From Halalkalicoccus tibetensis (lineage in GTDB: Archaea > Halobacteriota > Halobacteria > Halobacteriales > Halalkalicoccaceae), in NCBI RefSeq assembly GCF_037996645.1, contig NZ_JBBMXV010000003.1, positions 434,001 to 498,000 of the forward strand: a stretch of DNA of 64,000 nt. Reading direction: 5' to 3'. The translations under genes were made by a program, and so were the position numbers. The notes beneath the pieces were generated by a model that was given only the letters and a program-made list of their open reading frames with translations, was not told where the DNA came from and did no database searches. Below are positions 1 to 8,654 of the stretch, piece after piece (position 1 is the first letter of the stretch; each line of letters starts with the position of its first letter).

Positions 1-700
1 GTTCCTCGGGGGCGTGCTGGGCGCGGCCGAGGGGATCGACATCGCCGACCCCGACGCGATCATCCCCGTGCTGTTCATCGAGACGATGCCCGCGATCGTC
101 GCCGCGTTCCTCGGCGTCGCGATCCTGAGCGCGATCATCTCGACGGCCGACGGGATCATCATCTCGGTCGCTCAGATCTTCGCCAATGACCTCTATCGCA
201 AGACGTACGTCCCCTGGAAGGGCGGCGACCCCGACAGCCCAGAGGTCGGCCAACGCGCGCTGTGGATCTCGCGGGTCGCGACGGTCGTCGTCACGATCGC
301 CGCGGTCGCGGCGGTGACGGTGCCGCCACAGTACCTCTCGGTGTTCATGTGGATCGGCATCGGGGGGATCATCTCCGCCTACAGCGGCCCGTACTTCATC
401 GGCAGCATCGAGGAGTCCACCTCCGCGAAGGCCGCGCTGGTCGGCTTCGTCGCCGGCTTCTCGGTCTACGCCATCATCCATCTCGGCCCGCAGGCAGGGC
501 TGTACGACTCGCTGCTGGGCTTCAGCCTCTACCCCTACAGCGAGAACCCCTACGCCTCGACCGGGATCGGCTTCATCGTGAGCTGTCTGGGGACGTTCGG
601 CGCCAACCGCTTCACCGAGCCGCTGCCGGCCGCGCAGGTCCAGGAGGTCTTCGGGCGCCAGGAAGCGAGCACCGACGGGGGTCGCGAGGAGACCGAATAA
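1..700 (+). CDS. Sodium:solute symporter (SSS family), C-terminal part
   Basis: The frame is open from the first bases, so this is only the C-terminal 230 or so residues of a longer carrier. It shows several hydrophobic membrane segments. The stretch around SAIISTADGIIISVAQ followed by NDLYRK resembles the conserved region of SSS-family sodium/solute symporters (PanF/PutP type), where an S-T-A-D helix precedes a cytoplasmic loop. The last 30 residues are hydrophilic and acidic, as expected for a cytoplasmic tail. The substrate cannot be told from this fragment. The next gene starts 31 bp downstream on the same strand and may be co-transcribed. The family assignment is fairly firm and the substrate is unknown. 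Confidence 0.8.
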   Translation, partial: FLGGVLGAAEGIDIADPDAIIPVLFIETMPAIVAAFLGVAILSAIISTADGIIISVAQIFANDLYRKTYVPWKGGDPDSPEVGQRALWISRVATVVVTIAAVAAVTVPPQYLSVFMWIGIGGIISAYSGPYFIGSIEESTSAKAALVGFVAGFSVYAIIHLGPQAGLYDSLLGFSLYPYSENPYASTGIGFIVSCLGTFGANRFTEPLPAAQVQEVFGRQEASTDGGREETE

Positions 701-731
701 GGGATACGGCCCGCCGCGCATCTACCCGCAA

Positions 732-1295
732 ATGGAGATCAGGTCGTTCGAACCACGCCTCGACGAGGCCGCCGCCGTCGGTCGCACCGAGCGCCTGACC
801 GTCCCGACCTACCTGCGCTCGAAGCTCCGCGGGCTGCTCGGGCGCTCGCCCGAGCCCGAGTCGATCACGCGGCTGTATTACCCCGACTACATCGCGTATA
901 CGACCGTCGAGTTCGACCGGCTCGCACGGGGCGAGAAGACGGTGAAGTTCCTCGCGGCCGTCGACGCGGTCACCGGCCGGGTCGGCGAGGTCGATCTGGA
1001 GCTTCCCGAGCGCGAGACGCTCGAGGTTCCCGACGGGCGCGTCCTCCCGATCGAGGTCCCGGAGGAGGGAGCGACCGAGGCGTGGCGTGAGTGGCTCTTT
1101 CCCTACCTCGACCGGTCCTACCGTCCGGTCAGGCGTCCCGAGTCCACCCTCGACCGCCTTGAACTCGTTTATACCCCCTTCCTGATCGTCGACTACGGCG
1201 AGGAGGGCGAGCGTTATGCCGTCAGCACCCTCACCAAACAGGTCGAGCTGCTCGAGGACGTCGAGGCCCTCGAGGCCGGCTACGACCCCGCCTAG
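732..1295 (+). CDS. Conserved hypothetical protein, 187 aa
   Basis: I do not recognise this soluble acidic protein of 187 residues. It has no signal peptide, membrane segment or cysteine pair. The middle contains RLYYPDYIAYTTVEFDRL and the C-terminal part has a predicted strand-rich patch (ELVYTPFLIVDYGE). It follows the symporter by 31 bp and probably shares its transcript. Its stop codon overlaps the stop codon of the convergent SDR gene, because the shared tetranucleotide CTAG reads as TAG on both strands. Coding status is supported by GC-rich third positions and by the tight fit between its neighbours. Function unknown. Confidence 0.7.
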   Translation: MEIRSFEPRLDEAAAVGRTERLTVPTYLRSKLRGLLGRSPEPESITRLYYPDYIAYTTVEFDRLARGEKTVKFLAAVDAVTGRVGEVDLELPERETLEVPDGRVLPIEVPEEGATEAWREWLFPYLDRSYRPVRRPESTLDRLELVYTPFLIVDYGEEGERYAVSTLTKQVELLEDVEALEAGYDPA

Positions 1296-2065
1296 TACCA
1301 GGCGGTGCCGCCGTCGACGTTCAGGTCCTGGGCGGTGATGTGGCGGGCGTTCGGGCTCAGCAGGAACGACACCAGCCCCGCGACGTCCTCCGGTTCGACC
1401 AGCTCGCCCAGAGCAGCGTCGTCGGTGAACACCTGTCGCTTGGCTTCCTCGTAGCCCACGCCCCGCTCCTCGGCCTGGCGTTCGATCACACGCTCGATCC
1501 TCGGGCCCTTCGTCGCGCCCGGGCAGACGGCGTTGACCGTCACGTCGTCCTCGCCGAGTTCGAAGGCGAGCGTCCGGGTGAGCCCGATCACCGCCGTCTT
1601 CGAGGCCGTATACGGGGTCCGCCCCTCGAGGGGGCGCTTGCCGCTGATCGAGGAGACGTTCACGACGCTCGCCCGGTCGCTCTCCCGGAGATGGGGCGCG
1701 GCGTGTTTCGCCATGAGGAACTGGCCGGTGGCGTTCACCGACATGGTCCGGTCCCACTCCTCGCGCTCGACCTCCTCGATCGGCGCGGTCGGCCCGGCGA
1801 TCCCGGCGTTGTTCACCAGCGCGTCGATCCCCTCGAACGCCTCGACCGCCTCGTCGATCGTTCCCTCGACCGACGCCTCGTCCGTCACGTCGGTCTCGAC
1901 CGGCAGTGCGCGCTCGCCCGCGTCCGATTCCTCGGCCGTTTCGTGGATCCCGTCGCTCCGAGCCGCGAGGACGACGTTCGCGCCCTCATCGAGGAGTCGA
2001 AGCGATATCTCCCGCCCGATCCCGCCGCTCGCGCCCGTCACGACTACGGTTCGATCCGTGTGCAT
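1292..2065 (-). CDS. SDR-family oxidoreductase (FabG-like)
   Basis: A 257-residue classical short-chain dehydrogenase/reductase. The Rossmann motif TGASGGIG is at residues 10-17, NNAG at 85-88, and the catalytic Ser139, Tyr152 and Lys156 (YTASK) are all present. The acidic residue in DVTDEAS and the basic AARS after strand 2 leave NAD versus NADP preference open. The C-terminus ends in the usual D-GG pattern (NVDGGTAWY). It is divergent from the HpsN-like dehydrogenase at 2167, with 101 bp between the starts, so the two may be co-regulated. Similar enzymes act as 3-oxoacyl reductases or polyol/sulfonate dehydrogenases, and the substrate here is not known. Confidence 0.85.
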   Translation of the reverse strand: MHTDRTVVVTGASGGIGREISLRLLDEGANVVLAARSDGIHETAEESDAGERALPVETDVTDEASVEGTIDEAVEAFEGIDALVNNAGIAGPTAPIEEVEREEWDRTMSVNATGQFLMAKHAAPHLRESDRASVVNVSSISGKRPLEGRTPYTASKTAVIGLTRTLAFELGEDDVTVNAVCPGATKGPRIERVIERQAEERGVGYEEAKRQVFTDDAALGELVEPEDVAGLVSFLLSPNARHITAQDLNVDGGTAWY

Positions 2066-2127
2066 GCTCCTTTCTACTGGGGCCGGGAGCTAACCGTTAT
2101 CGGCCTGCCGGGCGCTACCGTACCCAC

Positions 2128-2137
2128 AGCTTTAAGC
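2128..2137 (+). promoter_or_regulatory. TATA-like element for the HisD/HpsN-family gene
   Basis: TTTAAG lies about 30 nt before the ATG at 2167, the spacing expected for a haloarchaeal TATA box serving a leaderless or short-leader transcript. It sits in the 101-bp divergent region shared with the SDR gene. Confidence 0.45.
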
Positions 2138-2166
2138 GGAACCCTCACGATTTTCCGCCCGACAGC

Positions 2167-3468
2167 ATGTGCGCTAACGTCGAGTATCTCAAGGAGGCGG
2201 GGAGTGCGTCGATCGAGATCGATCAAGAGGTCGTCGAGTCGGTCCAGGACATCCTGGGGGAGGTCCGCGAGCGCGGCGACGAGGCCGTCCACGAGTTCAC
2301 CGAGAAGTTCGACGGCGTCGAGCGCGAGCAGTTCCGCGTGAGCGACGAGGAGATCGAGGCCGCCGGCGAGGAGCTCTCGGAGGAAGACCGCGAGGCCATC
2401 GACAACACGATCGCGAACGTCCGCGAGTTCCACGAGGAGCAGCGCGAACACGTCGAGGGCTTCGAGCGCGAGTTCGAGGAGGGGGTTACGCTCGGCCAGC
2501 GGGTCGTCCCCGTCGAATCCGCGGGCACGTACGTCCCCGGCGGGCGCCATCCCCTGGTGGCCGCGCCCGCGATGTCGATCGTCCCCGCGAAGGTCGCGGG
2601 CGTCGAACGTGTGATCACCTGCGCGCCACCCCAGGAGAACGGCACGATCCAGCCCGCCCAGCTCTACGCGATGGATCGAGCGGGCGCCGACGAGATCTAC
2701 TGCATCGGCGGCGCCCAAGCAGTCGGCGCGATGGCCTACGGCACCGACTCCGTACCGGGGGTCTCGAAGGTCACCGGTCCGGGTAACGTCTTCGTCACCG
2801 AGGCCCAGCGCCAGGTCTTCGGTCACGTCGGCGTCGACTTCCTCGCCGGTCCCTCGGAGGTCCTGTTGTTCGTCGACGAGACCGCCGACCCCGAGCTCGT
2901 CGCGACCGACCTGCTCGCACAGGCGGAACACGACCCCAACTCCCGGCCGATCCTCGTCTCGACCGACCAGGAGACCGCCGAAGCCTCCGTCGAGGCGTTC
3001 CACGACGGGCTCTCGGAGATCCGCACCGCCGACGTCGCCGAGGAGTGCTGGGAGAACAACGGCGAGGTCGTCATCGCCGAGACGATGGACGACGCGCTCG
3101 AGGTCGTCAACGACTACGCGATCGAGCACCTCCAGGTGATGATCGACGAACCCCGCTCGGTCATGGACGACCTCCACAACTACGGCTCGCTGTTCCTGGG
3201 CGATCACTCGCCGGTCGTCTTCGGCGACAAAGCAGTAGGAACGAACCACTCGCTTCCGACCCTGGAGGTCGCGAAGTACAGCGGCGGCATCACGGTCAAC
3301 ACCTACCTCAAGGTGCTCACCCACCAGGAGGCGACCGAGGAGGGTGCCGCCCGGATCGCGCCGTGGGCCGCGAAGATCTGCGAGCTCGAGGGCACCCACG
3401 CCCACCAGCTCTCCGCGGAGGCCCGCCTGCGCGACGACATCAGCCCCGACTACGGCCCCGGGAACTGA
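2167..3468 (+). CDS. Histidinol dehydrogenase family enzyme, closer to HpsN (sulfopropanediol 3-dehydrogenase) than HisD
   Basis: 433 residues, the normal size of the HisD family, an NAD-dependent zinc enzyme that oxidises an alcohol to an acid in two steps. Equivalents of the zinc ligands and base are visible: Gln252 and His255 (AQAEH), Glu320-His321, Asp354 and His413. Several segments follow the HpsN branch instead of biosynthetic HisD as I recall it: the N-terminal VEYLKEA, the motif VPGGRHPL at residues 123-130, and a C-terminal YLKVLTHQEAT...CELEG...HQ pattern. HpsN oxidises 2,3-dihydroxypropane-1-sulfonate to sulfolactate. The ATG at 2167 is preferred over upstream in-frame starts because a TATA element lies about 30 nt before it and homology begins there. 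It may instead be annotated simply as hisD. Confidence 0.8.
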   Translation: MCANVEYLKEAGSASIEIDQEVVESVQDILGEVRERGDEAVHEFTEKFDGVEREQFRVSDEEIEAAGEELSEEDREAIDNTIANVREFHEEQREHVEGFEREFEEGVTLGQRVVPVESAGTYVPGGRHPLVAAPAMSIVPAKVAGVERVITCAPPQENGTIQPAQLYAMDRAGADEIYCIGGAQAVGAMAYGTDSVPGVSKVTGPGNVFVTEAQRQVFGHVGVDFLAGPSEVLLFVDETADPELVATDLLAQAEHDPNSRPILVSTDQETAEASVEAFHDGLSEIRTADVAEECWENNGEVVIAETMDDALEVVNDYAIEHLQVMIDEPRSVMDDLHNYGSLFLGDHSPVVFGDKAVGTNHSLPTLEVAKYSGGITVNTYLKVLTHQEATEEGAARIAPWAAKICELEGTHAHQLSAEARLRDDISPDYGPGN

Positions 3469-3597
3469 GACGGCAGGCAGCTCCGCTCGATACGTTTATG
3501 TGACCGCGAGGAAAATCAGCTGTTATACTGGCTAGACTATTCTCAGAGTCGTGTTCGGGATCGGCACGCTGATTACGCGTTCCCGGCGAGAACGGAC

Positions 3598-4554
3598 GTG
3601 TATCTGCTGGAGCTCGCCGGCGAGGACGATGCGTTCGCGCGCCGCGAGGCCCGAAGCGCCGCCACCGACGTCTCCCACCTCGCGACCGGGCTGGCGACCG
3701 CCCGCGGGATCGACGCCGAGGGGGTTCGGGGGCTCGCTTACACCCACCGTGCGAGCGAGCTGCTCGGGACCTGTGGGGCCGAGATCGACTCCGCACGCCT
3801 CCTGGTCGAGCTCGCGGGGATCGATCGCGAGGGCTCCGTGCGCGTGCGCGCCCGCCGAGTACGCGAGACGGACGTCGACACCCAGCGGGCCGAACGCGAA
3901 CTGGGGTCGGTCCTCGTCGAACGCGGGTTCTCGGTGGATCTCGAGGAGCCGGATCACGAGCTGCGGGCGGTCTTCTCCGAGGACACCTGCGCGCTCGGCT
4001 GGCTCGCGGCCGCGAGCCGGCGCGACTTCGCCGAACGCGCGCCGACCGAGAAGCCGTTCTTCCAGCCCGGCAGCATGGACCCGCTGCTCGCGCGCGCGAT
4101 CGCGAACGTCGCGGGCGCCGCTCCCGGGAAGTCGATCCTCGACCCGATGTGCGGGACGGGCGGCGGGCTCGTCGAGGCCGGGCTGGTCGGCGCGCGCGTC
4201 GTCGGCGCGGACGCCCAGTGGAAGATGGTCCGGGGCGCCGAGGAGAACCTCGCCCACTACGGCGTCGAGTTCGACGTGTTCCGCGGCGATGCCACCCGGA
4301 TCCCGCTTCGCGACGGGACGGTCGACGGCGTCGTCTTCGACGCGCCCTACGGGCGCCAGTCGAAGATCGAAGGGGAGCTACGGGAGATCGTCGAGGGGGC
4401 GCTCGCCGAGGCCCGCCGGCTCGCTCCTCGTGCCGTGGTCGTCGCGGACCGACCCTGGGAGGCGGTCATCGAATCGGCCGGCTGGGAGGTCGAGGATCGG
4501 TTCGAGCGCCGCGTCCACGGGTCGCTGACGCGGTACGTCTCGGTGCTCGTCTAG
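3598..4554 (+). CDS. trmG10: tRNA (guanine(10)-N2)-methyltransferase, Trm-G10/Trm11 family
   Basis: 318 residues starting at GTG, with the N-terminus MYLLEL. The first 145 residues form the THUMP-type RNA-binding part. The C-terminal half is a Rossmann-fold methyltransferase with the SAM motif DPMCGTGG at 182-189 and the catalytic loop DAPYG at 248-252, a variant of the usual (N/D)PPY. The linker PFFQPGSMDPLLARA is characteristic of the archaeal Trm-G10/Trm11 family, which methylates G10 of tRNA. The downstream thioesterase gene is convergent, with only 4 bp between the ends. The function is well supported by family motifs; mono- versus dimethylation cannot be told. Confidence 0.88.
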   Translation: MYLLELAGEDDAFARREARSAATDVSHLATGLATARGIDAEGVRGLAYTHRASELLGTCGAEIDSARLLVELAGIDREGSVRVRARRVRETDVDTQRAERELGSVLVERGFSVDLEEPDHELRAVFSEDTCALGWLAAASRRDFAERAPTEKPFFQPGSMDPLLARAIANVAGAAPGKSILDPMCGTGGGLVEAGLVGARVVGADAQWKMVRGAEENLAHYGVEFDVFRGDATRIPLRDGTVDGVVFDAPYGRQSKIEGELREIVEGALAEARRLAPRAVVVADRPWEAVIESAGWEVEDRFERRVHGSLTRYVSVLV

Positions 4555-4558
4555 CCCG

Positions 4559-4996
4559 TCAGTCCTCGGCCTCGCGGGCCGCCTCGCGTAGTCGCCGTTC
4601 CTCGTCACTTTCTGCCGTCAGATCGGGCACCGGCGTGGGCGAGCCGTCCTCGCCGATCGCGACGAACGTGAACGCCGCCTCGGTGGTGCGGTCGGACTCG
4701 CCCGACCGGGGGTCCTCGCGCCACGCGCGGATCCGGACGCGGACGCTCGTGCGCCCGGCGTCGTAGACGTACGCCTCAATGCGCGCGACCTCGCCGATCG
4801 GGACGGGCTGTTGGAAGTCGAGCTCGGTCACGGCGGCCGTGACGCAGGACTCGCCCGCGAGGCGCATCGCGCTCATCGCGCCGACCTCGTCCATCCACTT
4901 CATCAGGTTGCCGCCGTGGAGCGACTCGTAGTTGTTCGCGTGGTTGGGCTGTACTCGATACCGGTTCTCGATGTGCGTCTCGCTGAGCGTCACCAT
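4559..4996 (-). CDS. Acyl-CoA thioesterase, hotdog fold (YciA/BACH type)
   Basis: 145 residues. The N-terminal half contains the pattern N-x-x-x-SLHGGNLMKWMDEVGA (about residues 18-40), typical of the 4HBT hotdog-fold acyl-CoA hydrolases in which the Asp/Glu after the helix start is catalytic. The core continues through CVTAAVTELDFQQPV and RIEAYVYDAGRTSVRVRI, also family-like. The C-terminus is a charged, probably helical tail. It is followed by the rfcC gene on the same strand (the thioesterase starts 42 bp after the rfcC stop), so the two may share an mRNA. It hydrolyses medium or long acyl-CoAs; the chain-length preference is unknown. Confidence 0.85.
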   Translation of the reverse strand: MVTLSETHIENRYRVQPNHANNYESLHGGNLMKWMDEVGAMSAMRLAGESCVTAAVTELDFQQPVPIGEVARIEAYVYDAGRTSVRVRIRAWREDPRSGESDRTTEAAFTFVAIGEDGSPTPVPDLTAESDEERRLREAAREAED

Positions 4997-5038
4997 GGGC
5001 TCCTTCGAGTTCGTGCCCGAGGGTAAAGAGCGGCGAGT

Positions 5039-6043
5039 TCAGTTCGCGCCGAGCTCCGCGAGCAGCTGGCCGAGCTGGATCCGGTCGCTGGTCCCCTCGG
5101 TCAGGTCCAGGTCGATCTCGCCGGCCCGTTCGTGGATCGCCGCCAGCTCCTCGCCGCCGTAGCGCGAGCGCGAAACGGTCAGGACGTCCGCGAGCACCTC
5201 GCCGCCGTCGTAGCCCTCGTCGATCAGCAGCTCGTCGAGGAGCTTCCGGGCGTCGGTGAACTCGCCGTTCTCGGCGTTGACGAGCATGTCCTCGATCCGG
5301 TCGTCGATCCCCACGTCGCCGAGCGCCTCGTAGGCGGCGTCCATCGTGATCCCGCCCTCGGCCTCGGCGGTCGTCTGTGCGCCGAGCACGGCCTTCCTGA
5401 GGTCGCCGTCGGCGTAGCTCGCGACGTACTCGATCCCCTCGGAGTCGTACTCCACGCCCTCCTTCTCGACGATCCCCTCGAGCACCGAGACGGTCTCGGC
5501 GGTCGTCGGCGCGCGCACGGGCACGGGAAAACACCGCGAGACGATCGGCGCGATCAGCGCCGAGGGCTGGCGGGTCGTGATGACGAACTGGGCGGCCTCG
5601 TGATGGCGTTCCATCACCCTCCGAAGGGCTTGCTGGAAGTCCTCGCGGATCGCCTCGGCGTTGTCGAGCAGGATCGTCTTGTAGTCGCCCGAGACGGGCG
5701 GATAGCTCGCCGACTCCTTGAGAACGTGGTTGATCAGTCCGGCCTTCGAGGTCTCGCGGCGGCGTTTGGGCGTGATGAACGAGGCAAATCGGGGGTCCTC
5801 CGAGAGCTCCTTTTTCGTCATGCCGAAGAAGTCGGCGACGTTGATCTCGACGAGGTCGTTCTCGGAGTCGTGGGCCTCGCGCGCGAGCGCCCGGACGGCG
5901 GCGGTCTTGCCCGCGCCCTTCGGGCCGTAGAGCGCGAGATTGATCGGCTCGTCGGCCGCCCGCGCGAGGTACTCCCGGACCCCGTCCTGTGGGAGCTGCG
6001 CGATCGTCGGGGCGTGGCTCTCGGTCCACAGCGGCGCGTCCAT
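5039..6043 (-). CDS. rfcC: Replication factor C small subunit 2 (AAA+ clamp loader)
   Basis: 334-residue AAA+ protein with Walker A GPKGAGKT at 40-47, a Walker B of the form ILLDNAEA at 124-131 (DNAE in place of the usual DEAD), and the RFC box SRC at 169-171. These are the marks of clamp-loader subunits that open PCNA at the primer-template junction. Haloarchaea carry two small subunits and one large; the GPKGAGKT sequence and the long insertion after the Walker A helix (DFFGMTKKEL...TPKRRRE) fit the second small subunit, RfcC. The C-terminal 100 residues are the helical collar domain. The ATG lies just after a short AT-poor spacer. Strong identification as RFC; the paralogue letter is slightly less certain. 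Confidence 0.88.
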   Translation of the reverse strand: MDAPLWTESHAPTIAQLPQDGVREYLARAADEPINLALYGPKGAGKTAAVRALAREAHDSENDLVEINVADFFGMTKKELSEDPRFASFITPKRRRETSKAGLINHVLKESASYPPVSGDYKTILLDNAEAIREDFQQALRRVMERHHEAAQFVITTRQPSALIAPIVSRCFPVPVRAPTTAETVSVLEGIVEKEGVEYDSEGIEYVASYADGDLRKAVLGAQTTAEAEGGITMDAAYEALGDVGIDDRIEDMLVNAENGEFTDARKLLDELLIDEGYDGGEVLADVLTVSRSRYGGEELAAIHERAGEIDLDLTEGTSDRIQLGQLLAELGAN

Positions 6044-6093
6044 TAGCGACCCTTCTCGCGGAGCGGATACAAAGGCGTCGCTACGCGCTCGCC

Positions 6094-6897
6094 TCAGAAC
6101 GAGAGGGGCTCGGCGTCCTCCCAGCGGGGGGCGAACTCCTCGTGGATCTCGGCGGCGAACGCGGGGTCCTTCAGGTCGATCACGGCGAAGACCTCCCCGG
6201 AGCGAAGCGGGTTCGACACCTGCAGGACGACTTCGACGCCGTCGACGAGGTTGAACGTCCCGTCGAGCTCCTCAATCGTCCGGACCGAAAAGGAGGGGTG
6301 ATCCGAGAGGCGGGTGCGATAGCGCTCGCCGACGCTCTCGGGGAGGCTCGCGACGACCTCGGGGGTCATCAGCACCGAGACCTCGACGCCCCGCTCGACC
6401 GCCGCCTCGAGGCGCTCGGTCACGACGTCGCCGATCCGGTCGAAGTCGAACTGGGGCGAGCGGTTCGCGACGACCATGACGATGCTGTCGTCGGCCGCCG
6501 CGAGCCGTTCGAGCAGGAGATCGACCGTCTCCTCGTCGCCGACGGCGGCCGTCCAGAACTGCTCCTCGACGGGCTCGGCGGATTCGAGCTCCTCGCCCAG
6601 ATCGTCGACGATCTCCTCGTACCGGTTGACCGTCTCCTCGGCCTCGCGGCGCTTGTCCTCGAGCAAGCGTTCGAGCGCCGTCTCGGGCTCGACGGCGACG
6701 TACTTCTTGGGCCGGCTCGCGGTCTGGCTGCGCACGAGGTTGTGACCCTCGATGCTGTTGAGGACGTCGTAGATCCGTCCCATCGGCACCTCGCTTGCGC
6801 GGGACAACTCCTTGGCGGTTGTCGGTCCCGTGTGCAACAGGGACCGATAGACCCGGCTCTCGTACTCCGAAAGACCCAGATCCCTCAGACTGGCCAT
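6094..6897 (-). CDS. TrmB-family transcriptional regulator
   Basis: 267 residues. Residues 1-65 form a winged helix-turn-helix (LGLSEYESRVYRSLLHTGPTTAKELSRASEVPMGRIYDVL split over two helices) typical of TrmB, followed by a short coiled coil rich in E and R (about 75-105), then a phospholipase-D-like sensor domain (WTAAVGDEETVDLLLERL onward) that binds sugars in characterised TrmB proteins. It lies upstream of rfcC on the same strand, 50 bp away, and downstream of the thioredoxin/DUF255 gene. What it regulates is not evident from its neighbours. Confidence 0.88.
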   Translation of the reverse strand: MASLRDLGLSEYESRVYRSLLHTGPTTAKELSRASEVPMGRIYDVLNSIEGHNLVRSQTASRPKKYVAVEPETALERLLEDKRREAEETVNRYEEIVDDLGEELESAEPVEEQFWTAAVGDEETVDLLLERLAAADDSIVMVVANRSPQFDFDRIGDVVTERLEAAVERGVEVSVLMTPEVVASLPESVGERYRTRLSDHPSFSVRTIEELDGTFNLVDGVEVVLQVSNPLRSGEVFAVIDLKDPAFAAEIHEEFAPRWEDAEPLSF

Positions 6898-6940
6898 GTT
6901 CCGTTCTACGAACGGAGCCGTATAAACACACCGACCGTTG

Positions 6941-8551
6941 TCACTCGGCCGCGCCCGCTCCGACGAGCGCGCTCACCGCCCGCTCGAGATCGACCGGACT
7001 CGGGGCCGGCTCGGCCGTCCGCTTGCCGGCGCTCGCGACCGCACCCTCGCAGTCCGCGCCGGGGACGATCACGGCCTCGTGGTCCGCGATCCGCAGCGCG
7101 GCCCGGTGGAGGTCCGAGCCGGCCGGCTCGCCCACCCGGATCACCAGCGGCTCGCCGACCAGCCGCGAGACCGCGGTGCCGTAGCCCGCGAGCTGGGGCC
7201 CCATCCGGTCGCCCGCGCCCGCGAACGCCGAGAGCGCCCCGCGGGCGGCCTCGCGGTACTCCTCGTCGTCGGCCAGAACGGCCAGATCGAGCAGGCCGTC
7301 GGCGAGCTCGGCGGCCGTGTCGATCGGGTACAGCGGGTAGGAGAGCAGCCCCTCGCCCGCCGCGGGTCCGTCGCGGAACGCGCCGTTGTCGTCCTGAAGG
7401 GTTTCGATCGTGTAGTCGGCGACCTCTTGGGCGGTTTCGAGGGCCGCCTCGCTTCCCAGCACCTCGCGGGCCGTCGTCAGCGCGCGGAGCGTCCGGGCCT
7501 GGTCGGCGAGGGCGTCCCGGTCGCCGCCGGAGTGGTGGGCGACGCTTCCACCGTCGATCAGCTCCTCGAGGGCTCCGAGGGCGCGCTCGGCGAACCGCTT
7601 CGCCTCCGCGTCGTCGGTGTAGGCGTGGTAGGTCAGAAGCGCCTCGATCGCCAGCGCGTTCCGGCCCGCATACACCGTTTCGTCGACCGGCGGGCCGGTC
7701 CGGTCCTCGGGCGCGCCGTAGGAGTCGTCGGGGCCGGGTGCCTGGCTCCCGGCGAACGCCTCGCCCGTCCAGAGCGTCGTCGTCAGGTATTTCGCCGTGC
7801 GCCCGGCGGTCTCCCGGTAGGCCTCCTCGCCGGTCGCGAGATAGGCGTTCGCGAACGCCCTGCACAGCGCCGCGTTCTCGTCGGTCAGCTTCTCGTGGGA
7901 GATCTCGCTCCAGTCGCGATTCTCGGCGTACCGGAAGAAGCCACCCTCGTAGTCGTCGTGGAGGTGCGTACGGACCGCCTCCAGGGTCCGGCGGGCCGCC
8001 GCGCGGTCGCGCTTGAGCGCGAACTCGATGGTCCGGGGCATTGGGAACTTCGGCGCGTCGCCCCAGCCGCCGTACTCGTCGTCGAAGGCGGCCTCGAGGC
8101 GACCGAGCAGACTCCCCTCGATCCCCGCTTCGAGCGTGCCCGCCGGCGGCTCGCTGTCGCGAAGCGCCCGGGGGATCCGCCCGGCCTCGCTCCCGCGGTC
8201 GCTCCATACCCCCCGGACGCGCTCGAGGACGCTCCGCAGCCCCTCGATCCCCAGTTGGGTCGCGCCGGTGAGGATCTCCCCGTCGGGCGTACAGAAGACG
8301 ACCGAGGGGAATCCGCCCATGTTGTAGCGGTCGCGCACGCGCGGGCGGCGGTCCGCGTCGACCTTGACCGGGACGAACTCCTCGAGGTTGGCGCGGATCT
8401 GGGGGTTCCCGAACGTCTTCTCCTCCATCTCCGCGCAGTCCGCACACCAGGTCGCCGAGAGGAAGAGCACGACCGGGACGTCCCGTTCGCGGGCCGCCGC
8501 GAACCCCTCCTCCCACGAGTGCCACTCGATCGCGCTCCGCGCATCGTCCAT
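6941..8551 (-). CDS. Thioredoxin-fold DUF255 / YyaL-like protein
   Basis: 536 residues. The N-terminal 110 residues form a thioredoxin fold with the motif WCADC (Cys36 and Cys39) and a cis-Pro region (YNMGGFPSVVF). The rest is a large helical domain of the type seen in DUF255/YyaL and human SPATA20 proteins, with a repeated pattern of helices such as YAENRDWSEISHEKL and a glucosaminyl-hydrolase-like alpha/alpha barrel. It is shorter than typical YyaL (about 680), and the helical domain looks trimmed. Members are presumed cytosolic redox or sugar-processing proteins, but the actual reaction is unknown. It is read towards the TrmB gene, with 43 bp between them. Confidence 0.8.
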   Translation of the reverse strand: MDDARSAIEWHSWEEGFAAARERDVPVVLFLSATWCADCAEMEEKTFGNPQIRANLEEFVPVKVDADRRPRVRDRYNMGGFPSVVFCTPDGEILTGATQLGIEGLRSVLERVRGVWSDRGSEAGRIPRALRDSEPPAGTLEAGIEGSLLGRLEAAFDDEYGGWGDAPKFPMPRTIEFALKRDRAAARRTLEAVRTHLHDDYEGGFFRYAENRDWSEISHEKLTDENAALCRAFANAYLATGEEAYRETAGRTAKYLTTTLWTGEAFAGSQAPGPDDSYGAPEDRTGPPVDETVYAGRNALAIEALLTYHAYTDDAEAKRFAERALGALEELIDGGSVAHHSGGDRDALADQARTLRALTTAREVLGSEAALETAQEVADYTIETLQDDNGAFRDGPAAGEGLLSYPLYPIDTAAELADGLLDLAVLADDEEYREAARGALSAFAGAGDRMGPQLAGYGTAVSRLVGEPLVIRVGEPAGSDLHRAALRIADHEAVIVPGADCEGAVASAGKRTAEPAPSPVDLERAVSALVGAGAAE

Positions 8552-8654
8552 GGCGCCGGTACGGCCGGGACGTGTTAAGGCCCTCCGGTCCGGACACCGT
8601 CCCGTCGCCCGGGTCTGTTATCAGACCCCATATTGTCCTTTACTGACCGATCGG

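Noticed and set aside
1906-2166. An N-terminal extension of the HisD/HpsN-family gene from further upstream starts.
   Set aside because: It overlaps the SDR gene on the other strand, and the extension is arginine-rich noncoding-type sequence; the TATA element and homology favour the ATG at 2167.
2167-3468. Simple annotation as biosynthetic histidinol dehydrogenase.
   Set aside because: Kept only at family level: several segments look like the HpsN branch and no other his gene lies nearby, though a biosynthetic role is not excluded.
5989-8016. A very long plus-strand open frame antisense to rfcC, the TrmB gene and the DUF255 gene.
   Set aside because: It overlaps three genes with clear family motifs on the other strand, and its own translation is arginine- and proline-rich without any motif. 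High GC content produces such frames.
6906-8597. A 563-codon minus-strand frame overlapping the DUF255 gene in another frame.
   Set aside because: Shadow of the DUF255 gene; translation is arginine- and glycine-rich and carries no recognisable domain, whereas the chosen frame has a thioredoxin motif.
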